The position numbers were made by a program, and so were the translations under genes. From positions 1,612,001 through 1,676,000 of the forward strand of contig CP143429.1 in NCBI GenBank assembly GCA_039636775.1: a stretch of DNA of 64,000 nucleotides. Reading direction: 5' to 3'. Positions 42,345 through 49,603 of the stretch are shown piece after piece. The stretch is from Micrococcaceae bacterium Sec5.8 (lineage in GTDB: Bacteria; Actinomycetota; Actinomycetes; Actinomycetales; Micrococcaceae). Below the pieces are notes generated by a model, which had not been told where the DNA came from, ran no database searches, and saw only the letters and a program-made list of their open reading frames with translations. Every line of letters starts with the position of its first letter. Positions within the stretch are counted from its first letter, which is position 1.

Positions 42345-42734
42345 TTACTTGGGCAAGAAGAACTCCAGCGCGATGCCGTCCGGGTCCTTGAAGTTCAATG
42401 CCGTTCCATACGGGGCGTCGATGGGGCCGCTGTGGACCACGCCGATCGTATCCAGATGCGCGGCCCATTCGGCGAGTTCGGCTTCGCTGGTTACGGAAAA
42501 ACCCGCGTGGTCCAAGCCTGGGTTGCGTTCATTGAAGCAGCCGCCAGAGCCTGCGCGGTGCTCCGTGAGTCCCAGTGACGCCCCTCCACCGAGATCGAAT
42601 TTACGCCGGATAAACGATCCATCGAGCATCGTCCCGGTGGGTTCCTTATCCCACAGACGGGAGTAGAAAGCGACGCTTATCTCAACGTCGGTCACGGTGA
42701 GAGCGATGTGGTCTATGGCAGGCAACGCGGGCAT
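42345..42734 (-). CDS. VOC family (glyoxalase-fold) protein
   Basis: The start ATG 42734-42732 lies 5 nt after GGAG, giving 129 residues. IDHIALTVTDVEISVAFYSR, the second-half NPGLDHAGFSVTSEAELAEW and GTALNFKDPDGIALEFFLPK form the paired beta-alpha-beta units. His near the start, His in LDHAGF and Glu in LEFFLPK match the VOC metal-ligand positions. The enzyme could be a dioxygenase, isomerase or resistance protein. No context singles one out. Confidence 0.9.
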   Translation of the reverse strand: MPALPAIDHIALTVTDVEISVAFYSRLWDKEPTGTMLDGSFIRRKFDLGGGASLGLTEHRAGSGGCFNERNPGLDHAGFSVTSEAELAEWAAHLDTIGVVHSGPIDAPYGTALNFKDPDGIALEFFLPK

Positions 42735-43182
42735 CAAGACTCCTAGTGGGGACTGCGGGGAAGAGCCCGCCGAGGTTAGAGTTCAAATCGTCTCACAGGC
42801 CTACGGGAGCCGATTTTTCCCGGCGGTCACAAATCCCCAGACGCCAGTTTTGAGGACTAACGCGGCAGGCCGCCGCACTACCTGCGCCTGATCCCGCCGC
42901 AACGGCTGTGAGGCTCTCGGCAAGCGCGGCATAGACTTCAACCGGGTTGCAGCGGGTTCCTTGGCTGACCTGCGGACAACACGTTCGATGACGAGAACAT
43001 CTAGGCATCACGAATATCATCAGCAACCTCCGACGTCAATGCGCGCACGGCACAAAGCAGCCTCGCACCCCCGCGATAACCGGACAATCCCTGGAGCGCT
43101 GAGGCCTTAACCGCCAAACTTTAGCGGGTCAGAGCATTCGTCCGGCCCTCGGGTACCGTCTCCACATCGACGGACCCAGCAT
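42735..43182. other. no gene recognised (448 bp)
   Basis: Neither strand shows a frame with RBS and protein-like composition. It lies between two minus-strand genes. Confidence 0.35.
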
Positions 43183-43413
43183 CTAGGATGCCGAAACGCG
43201 GTTCGCTTGTTCCGCCGGAGGCCTAATGGCCCGTATCGCATGGGCAAGGAGTCTGAGGGTCCCGGCAAGGGCCAGTAGGATCGCAAACGAGGTCAGCTGG
43301 CAGAGGAACATCAGCAGGGCTACCGCGAGGGTGCCCGTGTACGTCAGGTTAGCGGCCAGAGCGGATGGGTCTGATCCACTCATGCGCTGGAGCAATGTTC
43401 TGCGTGAACTCAT
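43183..43413 (-). CDS. small membrane protein (76 aa)
   Basis: The start ATG at 43413-43411 is preceded by a G-rich RBS (GGGGGACCAC). After MSSRRTLLQRMSGSDPSALA it has one long hydrophobic segment (NLTYTGTLAVALLMFLCQLT, SFAILLALAGTLRLLAHAI), possibly two helices, and a basic tail. No family recognised. Confidence 0.55.
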   Translation of the reverse strand: MSSRRTLLQRMSGSDPSALAANLTYTGTLAVALLMFLCQLTSFAILLALAGTLRLLAHAIRAIRPPAEQANRVSAS

Positions 43414-44078
43414 GTGGTCCCCCGGCCGGTTTTTCAACATTCTTGGGCTTTCGTTTGCTCTATGCCTCAGGACGAACCACATCGGCCCGGGGGTGGGAGA
43501 GCGCGGGGGTGGGTGCCGGTACAGCGTCGTGCGTTTTTAGGCCGGCCAGGGCGGTTATCTCCTGGACGAAGCAGCCGCTGGCTGGATTCCGGCTGCAAGT
43601 AGTCACCGCCTGTGATCCGGGTGTCGCCCGATATGTAGGGGGTAGGAATGATCCCTTTGGTTAGTGTTGCTGCACGGCGGTGCGGACCGGCGGTTGGGGG
43701 CCGGTCCGGCCGGCCCGTGTCCGCCGGAAATCCGGTGGTCCTGCCTTTGGAAAGAGTGGTTTCGATGGAGCTTTTCCGCAGGTCCAGTGCGAACGGGGCC
43801 TCATGGCGAATTTTGTGGCTGAAAGGCTGGGCCGGCAGGGAGCCTGCGGGTTCCGTTCCGGGCAGAGCAGGGCAGGGCCGATGCTGAGGGGTGAGGATCC
43901 GTGCAACGGCTGGCACCTGGGCACGGTGGTGTCTATCGACGCGCCCTATGTCGGGTTCGGGCCGCCAGCGGGGCGCGGGCCAATGTCGGGTTCGGGCCGC
44001 CAGCGGGGCGCGGGCCAATGTCGGGTTCTATGACTTCCGGCAACTCAGGTATCCCGGCTAGTGGACGGGCTAGAGGAT
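43414..44078. other. no clear gene (665 bp), contains 35-bp tandem repeats
   Basis: An ATG frame at 43648 with GGGGGTAGGA in front runs 79 codons, but its composition is not convincing. The 35-bp direct repeats at 43950-44028 lie near the right end, upstream of the excisionase-type gene. Confidence 0.3.
43950..44028 (+). repeat. 35-bp tandem direct repeats
   Basis: The unit starts GTCGGGTTCGGGCCGCCAGC and repeats exactly at 43950, 43985 and (first 9 bp only) 44020. The spacing of exactly 35 bp puts it about 50-130 bp upstream of the helix-turn-helix gene. It could be slipped-strand duplication or iterated binding sites. Confidence 0.85.
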
Positions 44079-44300
44079 ATGAGCTCAGCGAATCTTTCTT
44101 TGCATTTCCTGACCATCGCCGAAGTAGCAACTGCCATGCGGGTTTCCAAGATGACCGTTTACCGGCTGGTGAAGGCCCACGCCATCGCCGCTGTCCGGGT
44201 GGGCCGCTCATTCCGGGTTCCCGAGGACGCCGTCAGCGATTACATCCGCCGGTCCACCGAACCCGCCATCGCAGACGAGGACGAGACAACACCGGACTAA
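44079..44300 (+). CDS. excisionase-type helix-turn-helix DNA-binding protein
   Basis: I use ATG 44079 (73 residues). A GTG at 44061 would add six residues, and the RBS is not decisive. The sequence LHFLTIAEVATAMRVSKMTV, YRLVKAHAIAAVRVGRSFRV and PEDAVSDYIRRS is a MerR-like winged helix of the excisionase/BldC group, common as a small actinobacterial DNA-binding protein. No integrase lies next to it, so it is more likely a regulator than a phage excisionase. Confidence 0.88.
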   Translation: MSSANLSLHFLTIAEVATAMRVSKMTVYRLVKAHAIAAVRVGRSFRVPEDAVSDYIRRSTEPAIADEDETTPD

Positions 44301-44498
44301 GAAGGTCCGGTTCGAGCCGGCCGGCGACCGGGCCGACGAACGACTTCTCCGGCTTGGTGAACCACCTCACGGCCGGCTTTGTCGGGCGTCATCGTGTAGT
44401 GAAACACCTCAAAATCCTCGTGCCGTGGTCAGCTTTAGGGAGAAACACTCTTGGACTGAAAACCGTTCGGGCCATGGGACAGGCAATCCCGTGAAGGG

Positions 44499-44945
44499 TC
44501 ATTTTACGGTGATGGTGCCGTGCATGTTGCCGTGGAAGATGCAGTGGTACGGGTAGGTCCCGGGTTCGGTTGGGGCGGTGAAGGTGCCGGCGCCGGCTTT
44601 GATGGTCGTGTCGAATGCGGCGCCCGAGTCGGCGGTAATGCTGTGAGCTTCGATGTCCTCGTTGGTGACCGTGACTGCCGTTCCCGGGCTCACGGTTTCC
44701 GCGCCTTGGTACTTGAAGCCCTTGATTGTGATTTCTGCTGGGACCGCTGCTGTCGATGAGGATTCCGGGTTGGAAGGGGATGTCGTCATCGTGGGTGAAG
44801 CGGATGTGGACTGTTCTGGGACTGATGGGGCGGCTGCCGTGGAGGGCCCGGAAGAGCCAGCGCTTCCACAGCCGGAAAGGGCCAGCGCCGCCACCGCTGC
44901 GGCCGTTAGTCCGAGCGCCCAGGGTGTGTTGATGTTTTCCTTCAT
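44499..44945 (-). CDS. cupredoxin-domain lipoprotein
   Basis: The 148-residue protein has a lipoprotein signal (LTAAAVAALALSGC, Cys26), a Ser/Thr/Pro linker and a plastocyanin-like domain. The type 1 copper ligands are visible as His in EAHSITAD, Cys and His in YPYHCIFHG, and Met in NMHGTITV. It should sit on the outer face of the membrane and carry one electron or bind copper. It lies in the same-strand surface gene group that also includes another cupredoxin at 47856. Confidence 0.92.
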   Translation of the reverse strand: MKENINTPWALGLTAAAVAALALSGCGSAGSSGPSTAAAPSVPEQSTSASPTMTTSPSNPESSSTAAVPAEITIKGFKYQGAETVSPGTAVTVTNEDIEAHSITADSGAAFDTTIKAGAGTFTAPTEPGTYPYHCIFHGNMHGTITVK

Positions 44946-44990
44946 GATGAAACCTTTCGTGGGGAGAGCGTGGCCGCGGACTGCGGCTTG

Positions 44991-45638
44991 TCAGTGGTGT
45001 TCGACCCAGCAGGCCAGGATGGTGGTGGAGAGCTGGTAGGCGAGGGCGTTCCTGGTGATGTTGTTCGGTCCCAGGGTTGCGGGGAGGCCTGAGGCGTCTA
45101 CGTGGAGGACGAAGGTGTCTTTTTGGAACACGGCTGACCCGTCGGCGGTTTCGTAGGCGGGGAAGCCGAGGTTCGCCAGGCCCTGGATGGGTTTGGCGTC
45201 TTTCGCCAGGGCCTGCATGGCATCGAAGTATGTGCGTGCTGATGCTTGGTCGGTGGCTTCCTGGACGGAGATTTCCAGGGCTCCCTCGGTGAGGTGGTAG
45301 GTGCAGGTGAAGGTGCTGTCGGCCCAGTTGTTTACGGTGTGCGGTTTTGTGTCCAATTTGAGGATGGAGGTGAGTCTGTCCATTGGCTGGTCCCCGCATA
45401 CCATCAGGGCTGCTTCGCTGGGGCCCTGGGCTTGGGCTGCGGCCGGGGAGGGGGTGGAGCCGTGGTTGTGGCCCCCGGTGTGTCCTGGCTCCGCGGCGGC
45501 GGGGGTGGATGCGGAGGAGGACGAGGAGGGAAGGGCTACTGTGTTGGCTTGCCCGACGGATCCGGCGGCCGCAGCGCAGCCGGAGAGCAGCAGCGAAGCG
45601 GCGGCCAGGGCAGCCAGGGTGTGCTTGTGGTGTTTCAT
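44991..45638 (-). CDS. lipoprotein of unknown function (215 aa)
   Basis: The signal LAALAAASLLLSGC (Cys21) precedes a low-complexity Ser/Ala/Pro/His linker that includes GHTGGHNHGS, a possible metal-binding patch. The mature domain (ALMVCGDQPMDRLTSILKLD, STFTCTYHLTEGALEISVQE, AFQKDTFVLHVDASGLP-like strands) has two Cys that could form a disulfide. It resembles DUF3558-type actinobacterial lipoproteins only loosely. It lies between the first cupredoxin and the sortase gene, so a surface role is likely. Confidence 0.75.
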   Translation of the reverse strand: MKHHKHTLAALAAASLLLSGCAAAAGSVGQANTVALPSSSSSASTPAAAEPGHTGGHNHGSTPSPAAAQAQGPSEAALMVCGDQPMDRLTSILKLDTKPHTVNNWADSTFTCTYHLTEGALEISVQEATDQASARTYFDAMQALAKDAKPIQGLANLGFPAYETADGSAVFQKDTFVLHVDASGLPATLGPNNITRNALAYQLSTTILACWVEHH

Positions 45639-45694
45639 GTCCAGTCCATTCGCGCCATTTGCCGCTTCCGGTGGGAGAGCGGGAGTTCCGTGGG

Positions 45695-46390
45695 TCAGGC
45701 TTTGAGTTTTGCGTAGATGACGTAGTTGTCATCGAAGAGTTGGGTGGCGGGGTCGTAGCCGTCGCACGTGATGAGCCGGAGTTCGGCTCCGGGGGTGTTG
45801 CCGTAGACCTCGAGGGTGGGGAAGTTGTTTTTGTTGTACTGGGCGCCGTGATCGACCGTGAATACCGCCGTGGTGCCGTCGGTGCGTGCGACGTTGATCT
45901 CGGTGCCCGGGGTGAGTTTGCGCAGGTCCGCGAAGACTCCGGTGGCTCCTCCGAGTGCGTTGACGTGGCCCAGCATGACGGAGGGGCCGCGTTCCCCGGG
46001 GGTGGGGGAGCCGTTGTACCAGCCGGCAGGCGCGCCGTTGCCGGAATCCTCCGGGACCTGGAGGGAGCCGTTCTCACGGAGCCCAAGTTTCAGGAGCTCG
46101 GTCCGTAAGCCGATCGTGGGTATGTCCAGGGTCGCCGGTTCGGATCGGGCCAGCACCGCGGGACCTGCCACAGCAGCCGGACTCGGTGGGGCAGGGGCCG
46201 GCGGGGTGGAAGCGGGGGTGACGGGAGATGAGATGGCAGCCGAGGGTGTGGCGGACGCCGAAGGTGGGGGGCCGGCGTTGAGTGTTCCGCTGGTTCCTGT
46301 ACCGCAGCCGGCCAGGGTCAGCAGGAGCAGAACCCCGGCCGCCGTGGCGGCACGGAGGCCCTCATGGCGGCCGGGATTCTGGGTTCTCAT
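45695..46390 (-). CDS. class F sortase-like protein
   Basis: The 231-residue protein has a membrane-anchoring N-terminus that also carries a lipobox-like LLTLAGC (Cys29) and a Pro/Ala/Ser-rich stalk. The sortase domain has DIPTIGLRTELLKLGLRENG, PAGWYNGSPTPGERGPSVML, then GHVNALGG with the likely catalytic His142, and LRLITCDGYD with the nucleophile Cys209. There is no arginine between Cys209 and the C-terminus, where class F/E enzymes normally place the third catalytic residue. This is odd. It lies directly upstream of the lipoprotein gene and downstream of the CHRD protein, its possible substrate. Confidence 0.87.
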   Translation of the reverse strand: MRTQNPGRHEGLRAATAAGVLLLLTLAGCGTGTSGTLNAGPPPSASATPSAAISSPVTPASTPPAPAPPSPAAVAGPAVLARSEPATLDIPTIGLRTELLKLGLRENGSLQVPEDSGNGAPAGWYNGSPTPGERGPSVMLGHVNALGGATGVFADLRKLTPGTEINVARTDGTTAVFTVDHGAQYNKNNFPTLEVYGNTPGAELRLITCDGYDPATQLFDDNYVIYAKLKA

Positions 46391-46414
46391 AGTAGCGATC
46401 CGGTCAGCCGGTGC

Positions 46415-47185
46415 TTAGGCCGCTGCACCGGCGGTGCGGCGGCGGACCACGTAGGCTCCGCCGGCGAGGGCGACCAGGGCGAGGCCGCCACCGACGGCGA
46501 GGGCGCCGGTGTCGGTCCCGGTTTCCTGGGAGACGCCGGTGTCAGCGCCGCCGGCCGGCATCTTCATCTGGCCCGCGGTCAGGGTCCCGCACAGTGCGGG
46601 GGACGTGGCGGCCAGCGGAAGCGTCGGGGCGAGGTCGGACTTGGCGGCCTGCCCTGCCGCGCTCAGGGTGGCCGGATCAAGGCCGTGGACAACAACCACG
46701 GCGGTGCCGGCTTCCAGGGCTGCCTTGGTCTCGGCGTTCAGTTCGAACGTCCGGTCAACGGTGTAGGAGGCGCCCTGGCCGCCGACCTTCAGGTCAAGGC
46801 CGGCCGCGGGGCTGGTGTCACCGCTGGTGGAGAGGGTGGTGACGATTCCGCCGTAGAACGGGGCGCCTTCGGTGGTGGAGATGACCTTGTCGCCGTCCTT
46901 ATCCGCGGTGGGTGCCGGGCAGGTGCCCTGCGCTCCGCCGTGGATGTGCTGGACGTGCGGGTACGGGGCGTCCATGAAGGTCGCGGGCATGCCCGAAACC
47001 TTCAGGACGACGTGGGCCTGGTTGCCCGTGACATCGACCGTGATGGTGCCGGCGCCTGTGCTGCCGTTAACCTGGCCCAACGTGGACTGGTAGGACTGGT
47101 CCGCTGCCATTGCCGGGGAACCGGAAACCGCCAGGGCGGCCAGGGCCAAGGTGGGGACCGCCAAAAGGCGAAGGGTCTTGTTCAT
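46415..47185 (-). CDS. secreted CHRD-domain protein with C-terminal anchor
   Basis: The 256-residue protein starts at ATG 47185-47183 after GAGGAGATTT. A Sec signal peptide (LRLLAVPTLALAALAVSGSP) ends at AMA-A. The CHRD-type domain contains ITVDVTGNQAHVVLKVSGMP and YPHVQHIHGGAQGTCPAPTA, which is His-rich. The C-terminus reads GVSQETGTDTG, then a hydrophobic stretch (ALAVGGGLALVALAGGAYVV) and RRRTAG, the plan of a sorting signal with a non-canonical ETG motif. The sortase gene is 24 bp downstream. The protein is probably surface-exposed. Confidence 0.85.
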   Translation of the reverse strand: MNKTLRLLAVPTLALAALAVSGSPAMAADQSYQSTLGQVNGSTGAGTITVDVTGNQAHVVLKVSGMPATFMDAPYPHVQHIHGGAQGTCPAPTADKDGDKVISTTEGAPFYGGIVTTLSTSGDTSPAAGLDLKVGGQGASYTVDRTFELNAETKAALEAGTAVVVVHGLDPATLSAAGQAAKSDLAPTLPLAATSPALCGTLTAGQMKMPAGGADTGVSQETGTDTGALAVGGGLALVALAGGAYVVRRRTAGAAA

Positions 47186-47204
47186 TTTGAAAATCTCCTC
47201 AAAT

Positions 47205-47216
47205 ACACGCGCGTGT
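47205..47216 (-). promoter_or_regulatory. 12-bp palindrome upstream of CHRD gene
   Basis: ACACGCGCGTGT is a perfect palindrome 20 bp upstream of the CHRD start codon (minus strand). It is positioned like an operator in the 5' leader, but no regulator is identified. Confidence 0.35.
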
Positions 47217-47412
47217 GATGTAGCCGACGTCCCAAAGGAAGGCACAAAGGCACTTCGAAGCAAAACAGCAAAAGGATGGATATACAAGTGATATGGGCCA
47301 CAAATAGAGCTTGAAGTTACATTGGCGTGAGTCGGGCAGGCCAAGCTAAGACGTGCGAGCCCGTAATTTTGGAATGTTACTCAGGTCCTCGAGGGGCGTG
47401 ACGCCGGCCCTT

Positions 47413-47859
47413 CTACGCCGTTGGCCCGGAGTGGGATTTCCGCTGCCGCAGGACAAAGCCTGTCAGAGCCAGCGCTCCGGCGATGGCTTCGGCGACGGCG
47501 GTGATGGTCTTGGCTGTGTACCAGACCGGTTCGTACATCGATGGCAACGGCCCGAGGGCCGGGACCTGGACATAACGGTAGAGGATGACCGCGGCCAGGG
47601 ACGAGAATCCCATCACGGCGGCGGCGGCGAAAGCTGTCTGGGAACCTCTGAGCAGCACAAACACCGCAGCCAGGGCTGCGGCTCCCGCCTGGACCAGAAA
47701 CAGGGTCCCTTGACCGAGACCGCCGGGGGCTGCCTGCTGATAGCCCGGGGCGAGCTGGACATGGATCACCGCACTGACGGTCAGGGCCGCCGCGACACAC
47801 ACACGCAACACCCATAAGGTGCGGGTGCGGCTGGCTGGTGGTAGCTCCGGGCGGTTCAT
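47413..47859 (-). CDS. four-helix membrane protein
   Basis: It starts at ATG 47859-47857, overlapping the cupredoxin stop (ATGA), giving 148 residues. Helices fall near VLRVCVAAALTVSAVIHVQL, TLFLVQAGAAALAAVFVLLR, FAAAAVMGFSSLAAVILYRY and TAVAEAIAGALALTGFVLRQ. A conserved His in VIHVQLAPGYQQ and a loop with PALGPLPSMYEPVWY are notable. Coupling to a cupredoxin suggests that it works in the same redox or copper process. No family name recognised. Confidence 0.78.
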   Translation of the reverse strand: MNRPELPPASRTRTLWVLRVCVAAALTVSAVIHVQLAPGYQQAAPGGLGQGTLFLVQAGAAALAAVFVLLRGSQTAFAAAAVMGFSSLAAVILYRYVQVPALGPLPSMYEPVWYTAKTITAVAEAIAGALALTGFVLRQRKSHSGPTA

Positions 47860-48245
47860 TTCACCACCAGCGTGCCGGTCATCTGCGGATGGAAGCTGCA
47901 AATAATACCGTACTCGCCCGGGGCGTCCGGAGCCTTAAACACCACCGTGCCACCGCCCGGAACTTCAACGTCGAAACCGCCCTTGTCCTTGGCAGTAAGC
48001 GTGTGCGGGGCGCTGTCCGCGTTCGTCACCGTCACCATCGACCCCGGCTTCACCGACGCCGGAACCTCATACTTGAAATTCTGAATGGTGATGACCCCTT
48101 CGGCGGCCTGCGCCGGCCCAACGGACGGGGCGGCGGAGGTGGCCGCCGGGGTTGCGGAAGAGTTTCCGCTTTGAGCCGCGCACCCCGTAATGGCCGCCAA
48201 GGACACGGCGGCAGCTGCGGTCAAGATGCGATTGATAGTTCTCAT
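47856..48245 (-). CDS. cupredoxin-domain lipoprotein
   Basis: It starts at ATG 48245-48243 after AGGGATTGCC, giving 129 residues. The lipoprotein signal is ILTAAAAVSLAAITGC (Cys22). The mature domain has ITIQNFKYEVPASVKPGSMV, His in SAPHTLTAK, and Cys/His/Met in YGIICSFHPQMTGTLVVK, a complete type 1 copper set. It is coupled to the membrane-protein gene that follows. It and the cupredoxin at 44499 are paralogues with the same linker-plus-domain plan. Confidence 0.93.
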   Translation of the reverse strand: MRTINRILTAAAAVSLAAITGCAAQSGNSSATPAATSAAPSVGPAQAAEGVITIQNFKYEVPASVKPGSMVTVTNADSAPHTLTAKDKGGFDVEVPGGGTVVFKAPDAPGEYGIICSFHPQMTGTLVVK

Positions 48246-48661
48246 GGCAATCCCTTTCCCAGGGATAAGCCCTCCGCACGCCGAATTGGCGCGTCCATCA
48301 GGAAAATACCCCACAGCCTATTCGTAACCCCCGCCCTCCCGGACTGCCTACGAGGGAATCGAGAATGGCTTACTGGGCTCCTGTTGTCCGGTGGGATTTT
48401 TCTGAAGTCTGTGTGGGCTGGCCACATTCGCCACGGTACGAGCAGCGAAGAGTATCAGGACAGACCGAATCACCAGTCACGGCCGACCCCCGGCACAGCC
48501 ATAGCTGTGCAGGGCCCCGAAGCGGGTGGCTCCGGTAGAACTATGAAGCGTTCCGGCATCCTTTGCAATGATCAATTAGGCCTTACTGTCTGCGGCGCGC
48601 CGCCGGGCGCGCAGATAAGATTCCATCAGCATCATCTGAAAGAATTCCGTTGGGGAAAACC
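48246..48661. other. no gene seen (416 bp)
   Basis: This stretch is between a minus-strand cupredoxin and a plus-strand small membrane gene, so both promoters lie here. No motif was strong enough to call. Confidence 0.35.
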
Positions 48662-49039
48662 ATGTCAGGGACACGCAACACCTTACTTACACGCCGCGTT
48701 TGGATCTGGCTCGTCGTGCTGGGCCCCTTTGCAGCCGGCATCGGCATTTTTATCGGGTCCCAGAAGGTCGGCAATCTGTGCGGAAGCGTCTTCCGGGCGG
48801 ACAACTTCGCAGCAACCTACTACGACTCGCTTGGTGGCGTCGGTGCCGAAGCCGCCTGCAACCAGTCCATTGCCGCGGCGGCAGTTCCCACATGGGTTCT
48901 CATCGTGCTCGGCATCATCCTTGTTCTGGCAGCTGTCATCCTCCGGACAGTCGGCAACGATGGACCGATTGCAGTTACGGGGTCTCGTAATCGGCGGCGG
49001 AGTGCTGGCCGCGACGGCAGGCGCACTGATTGGCAGTAA
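48662..49039 (+). CDS. small membrane protein with two helices (125 aa)
   Basis: It starts at ATG 48662. Helix one is VWIWLVVLGPFAAGIGIFIG. An external loop with two Cys (VGNLCGSVF and EAACNQSI) follows, then helix two PTWVLIVLGIILVLAAVILR and a basic tail (RNRRRSAGRDGRR). The paired Cys suggest a disulfide outside. Function unknown. The end overlaps a possible remnant in another frame. Confidence 0.65.
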   Translation: MSGTRNTLLTRRVWIWLVVLGPFAAGIGIFIGSQKVGNLCGSVFRADNFAATYYDSLGGVGAEAACNQSIAAAAVPTWVLIVLGIILVLAAVILRTVGNDGPIAVTGSRNRRRSAGRDGRRTDWQ

Positions 49040-49305
49040 CGGCCGTGAACGTTCGCGGAATTACCGATCCCCGCACATGGCCTCCCGCGGCCTGGGCAAG
49101 CGACATCGTCGCGCACCCGGCTTACGGCATCGTGACGGGCGTCACGCTGCAGGCAATCGAACCAGCCGCTGCACGCCCTTGGGCTCGAAGGGCGCAACAG
49201 GCAGACGTCCCCATGGGGCCTCCGCTCCGCCAGTCCCCCCGGACGTCCGGCTGTGGTACAGGAACCAGGAATCCGATTCCCGTTAAGGCGGCGGAGAGGC
49301 AATGA
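48959..49305 (+). pseudogene. possible membrane-protein remnant with a frameshift
   Basis: From ATG 48959 one frame reads LQLRGLVIGGGVLAATAGAL then IGSN. A shift near 49035-49045 opens VNVRGITDPRTWPPAAWASD and IVAHPAYGIVTGVTLQ. Joined, they look like a small helical protein of the type with a D-x-x-x-H-x-x-Y-G motif. Its overlap with the previous gene and the lack of an RBS make this tentative. Confidence 0.25.
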
Positions 49306-49603
49306 ATGCCCGCTTCTCAGAGGGGGCAGTAGCCCGGTCCATGTCCGGCGATCATGTGGATATGGATGGCACCAGGAAACACCCGGCCCCAACACCCGGC
49401 GCTGGTGAGGAGCGCCTGCCCCAACCGAGGGCAGCATCGGCCAGGAGGGATTGGCGTGATGCAACGACAGTCCTAGTCCCATGGCCTGCGCGTCCTGATT
49501 CGTGCTGCGTTTCAAGGATAATGGGGTCAAAGGGCCATTATTGGCCTGGCTGTCAGTTTCACCCGGATACCGCCTCACTGCCGTTTGGTATGAGATGTGT
49601 TAC
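49306..49603. other. no gene seen
   Basis: About 300 bp with no convincing frame, between a plus-strand remnant and the end of the minus-strand hydrolase. Confidence 0.35.

Noticed and set aside
43950..44028. Tandem repeats considered as a CRISPR array
   Set aside because: The repeats are adjacent with no spacers and no cas genes are nearby.
44389..46086. 565-codon open frame on the minus strand
   Set aside because: It runs out of frame across the cupredoxin and lipoprotein genes, is extremely Pro/Arg/His-rich and has no family motif. It is a shadow of GC-rich coding DNA.
47838..49286. 482-codon plus-strand open frame
   Set aside because: It is antisense to the cupredoxin gene and crosses the 48246-48661 gap with shadow-like composition. 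Only its last part (from 48959) may hold a small remnant, which is listed separately.
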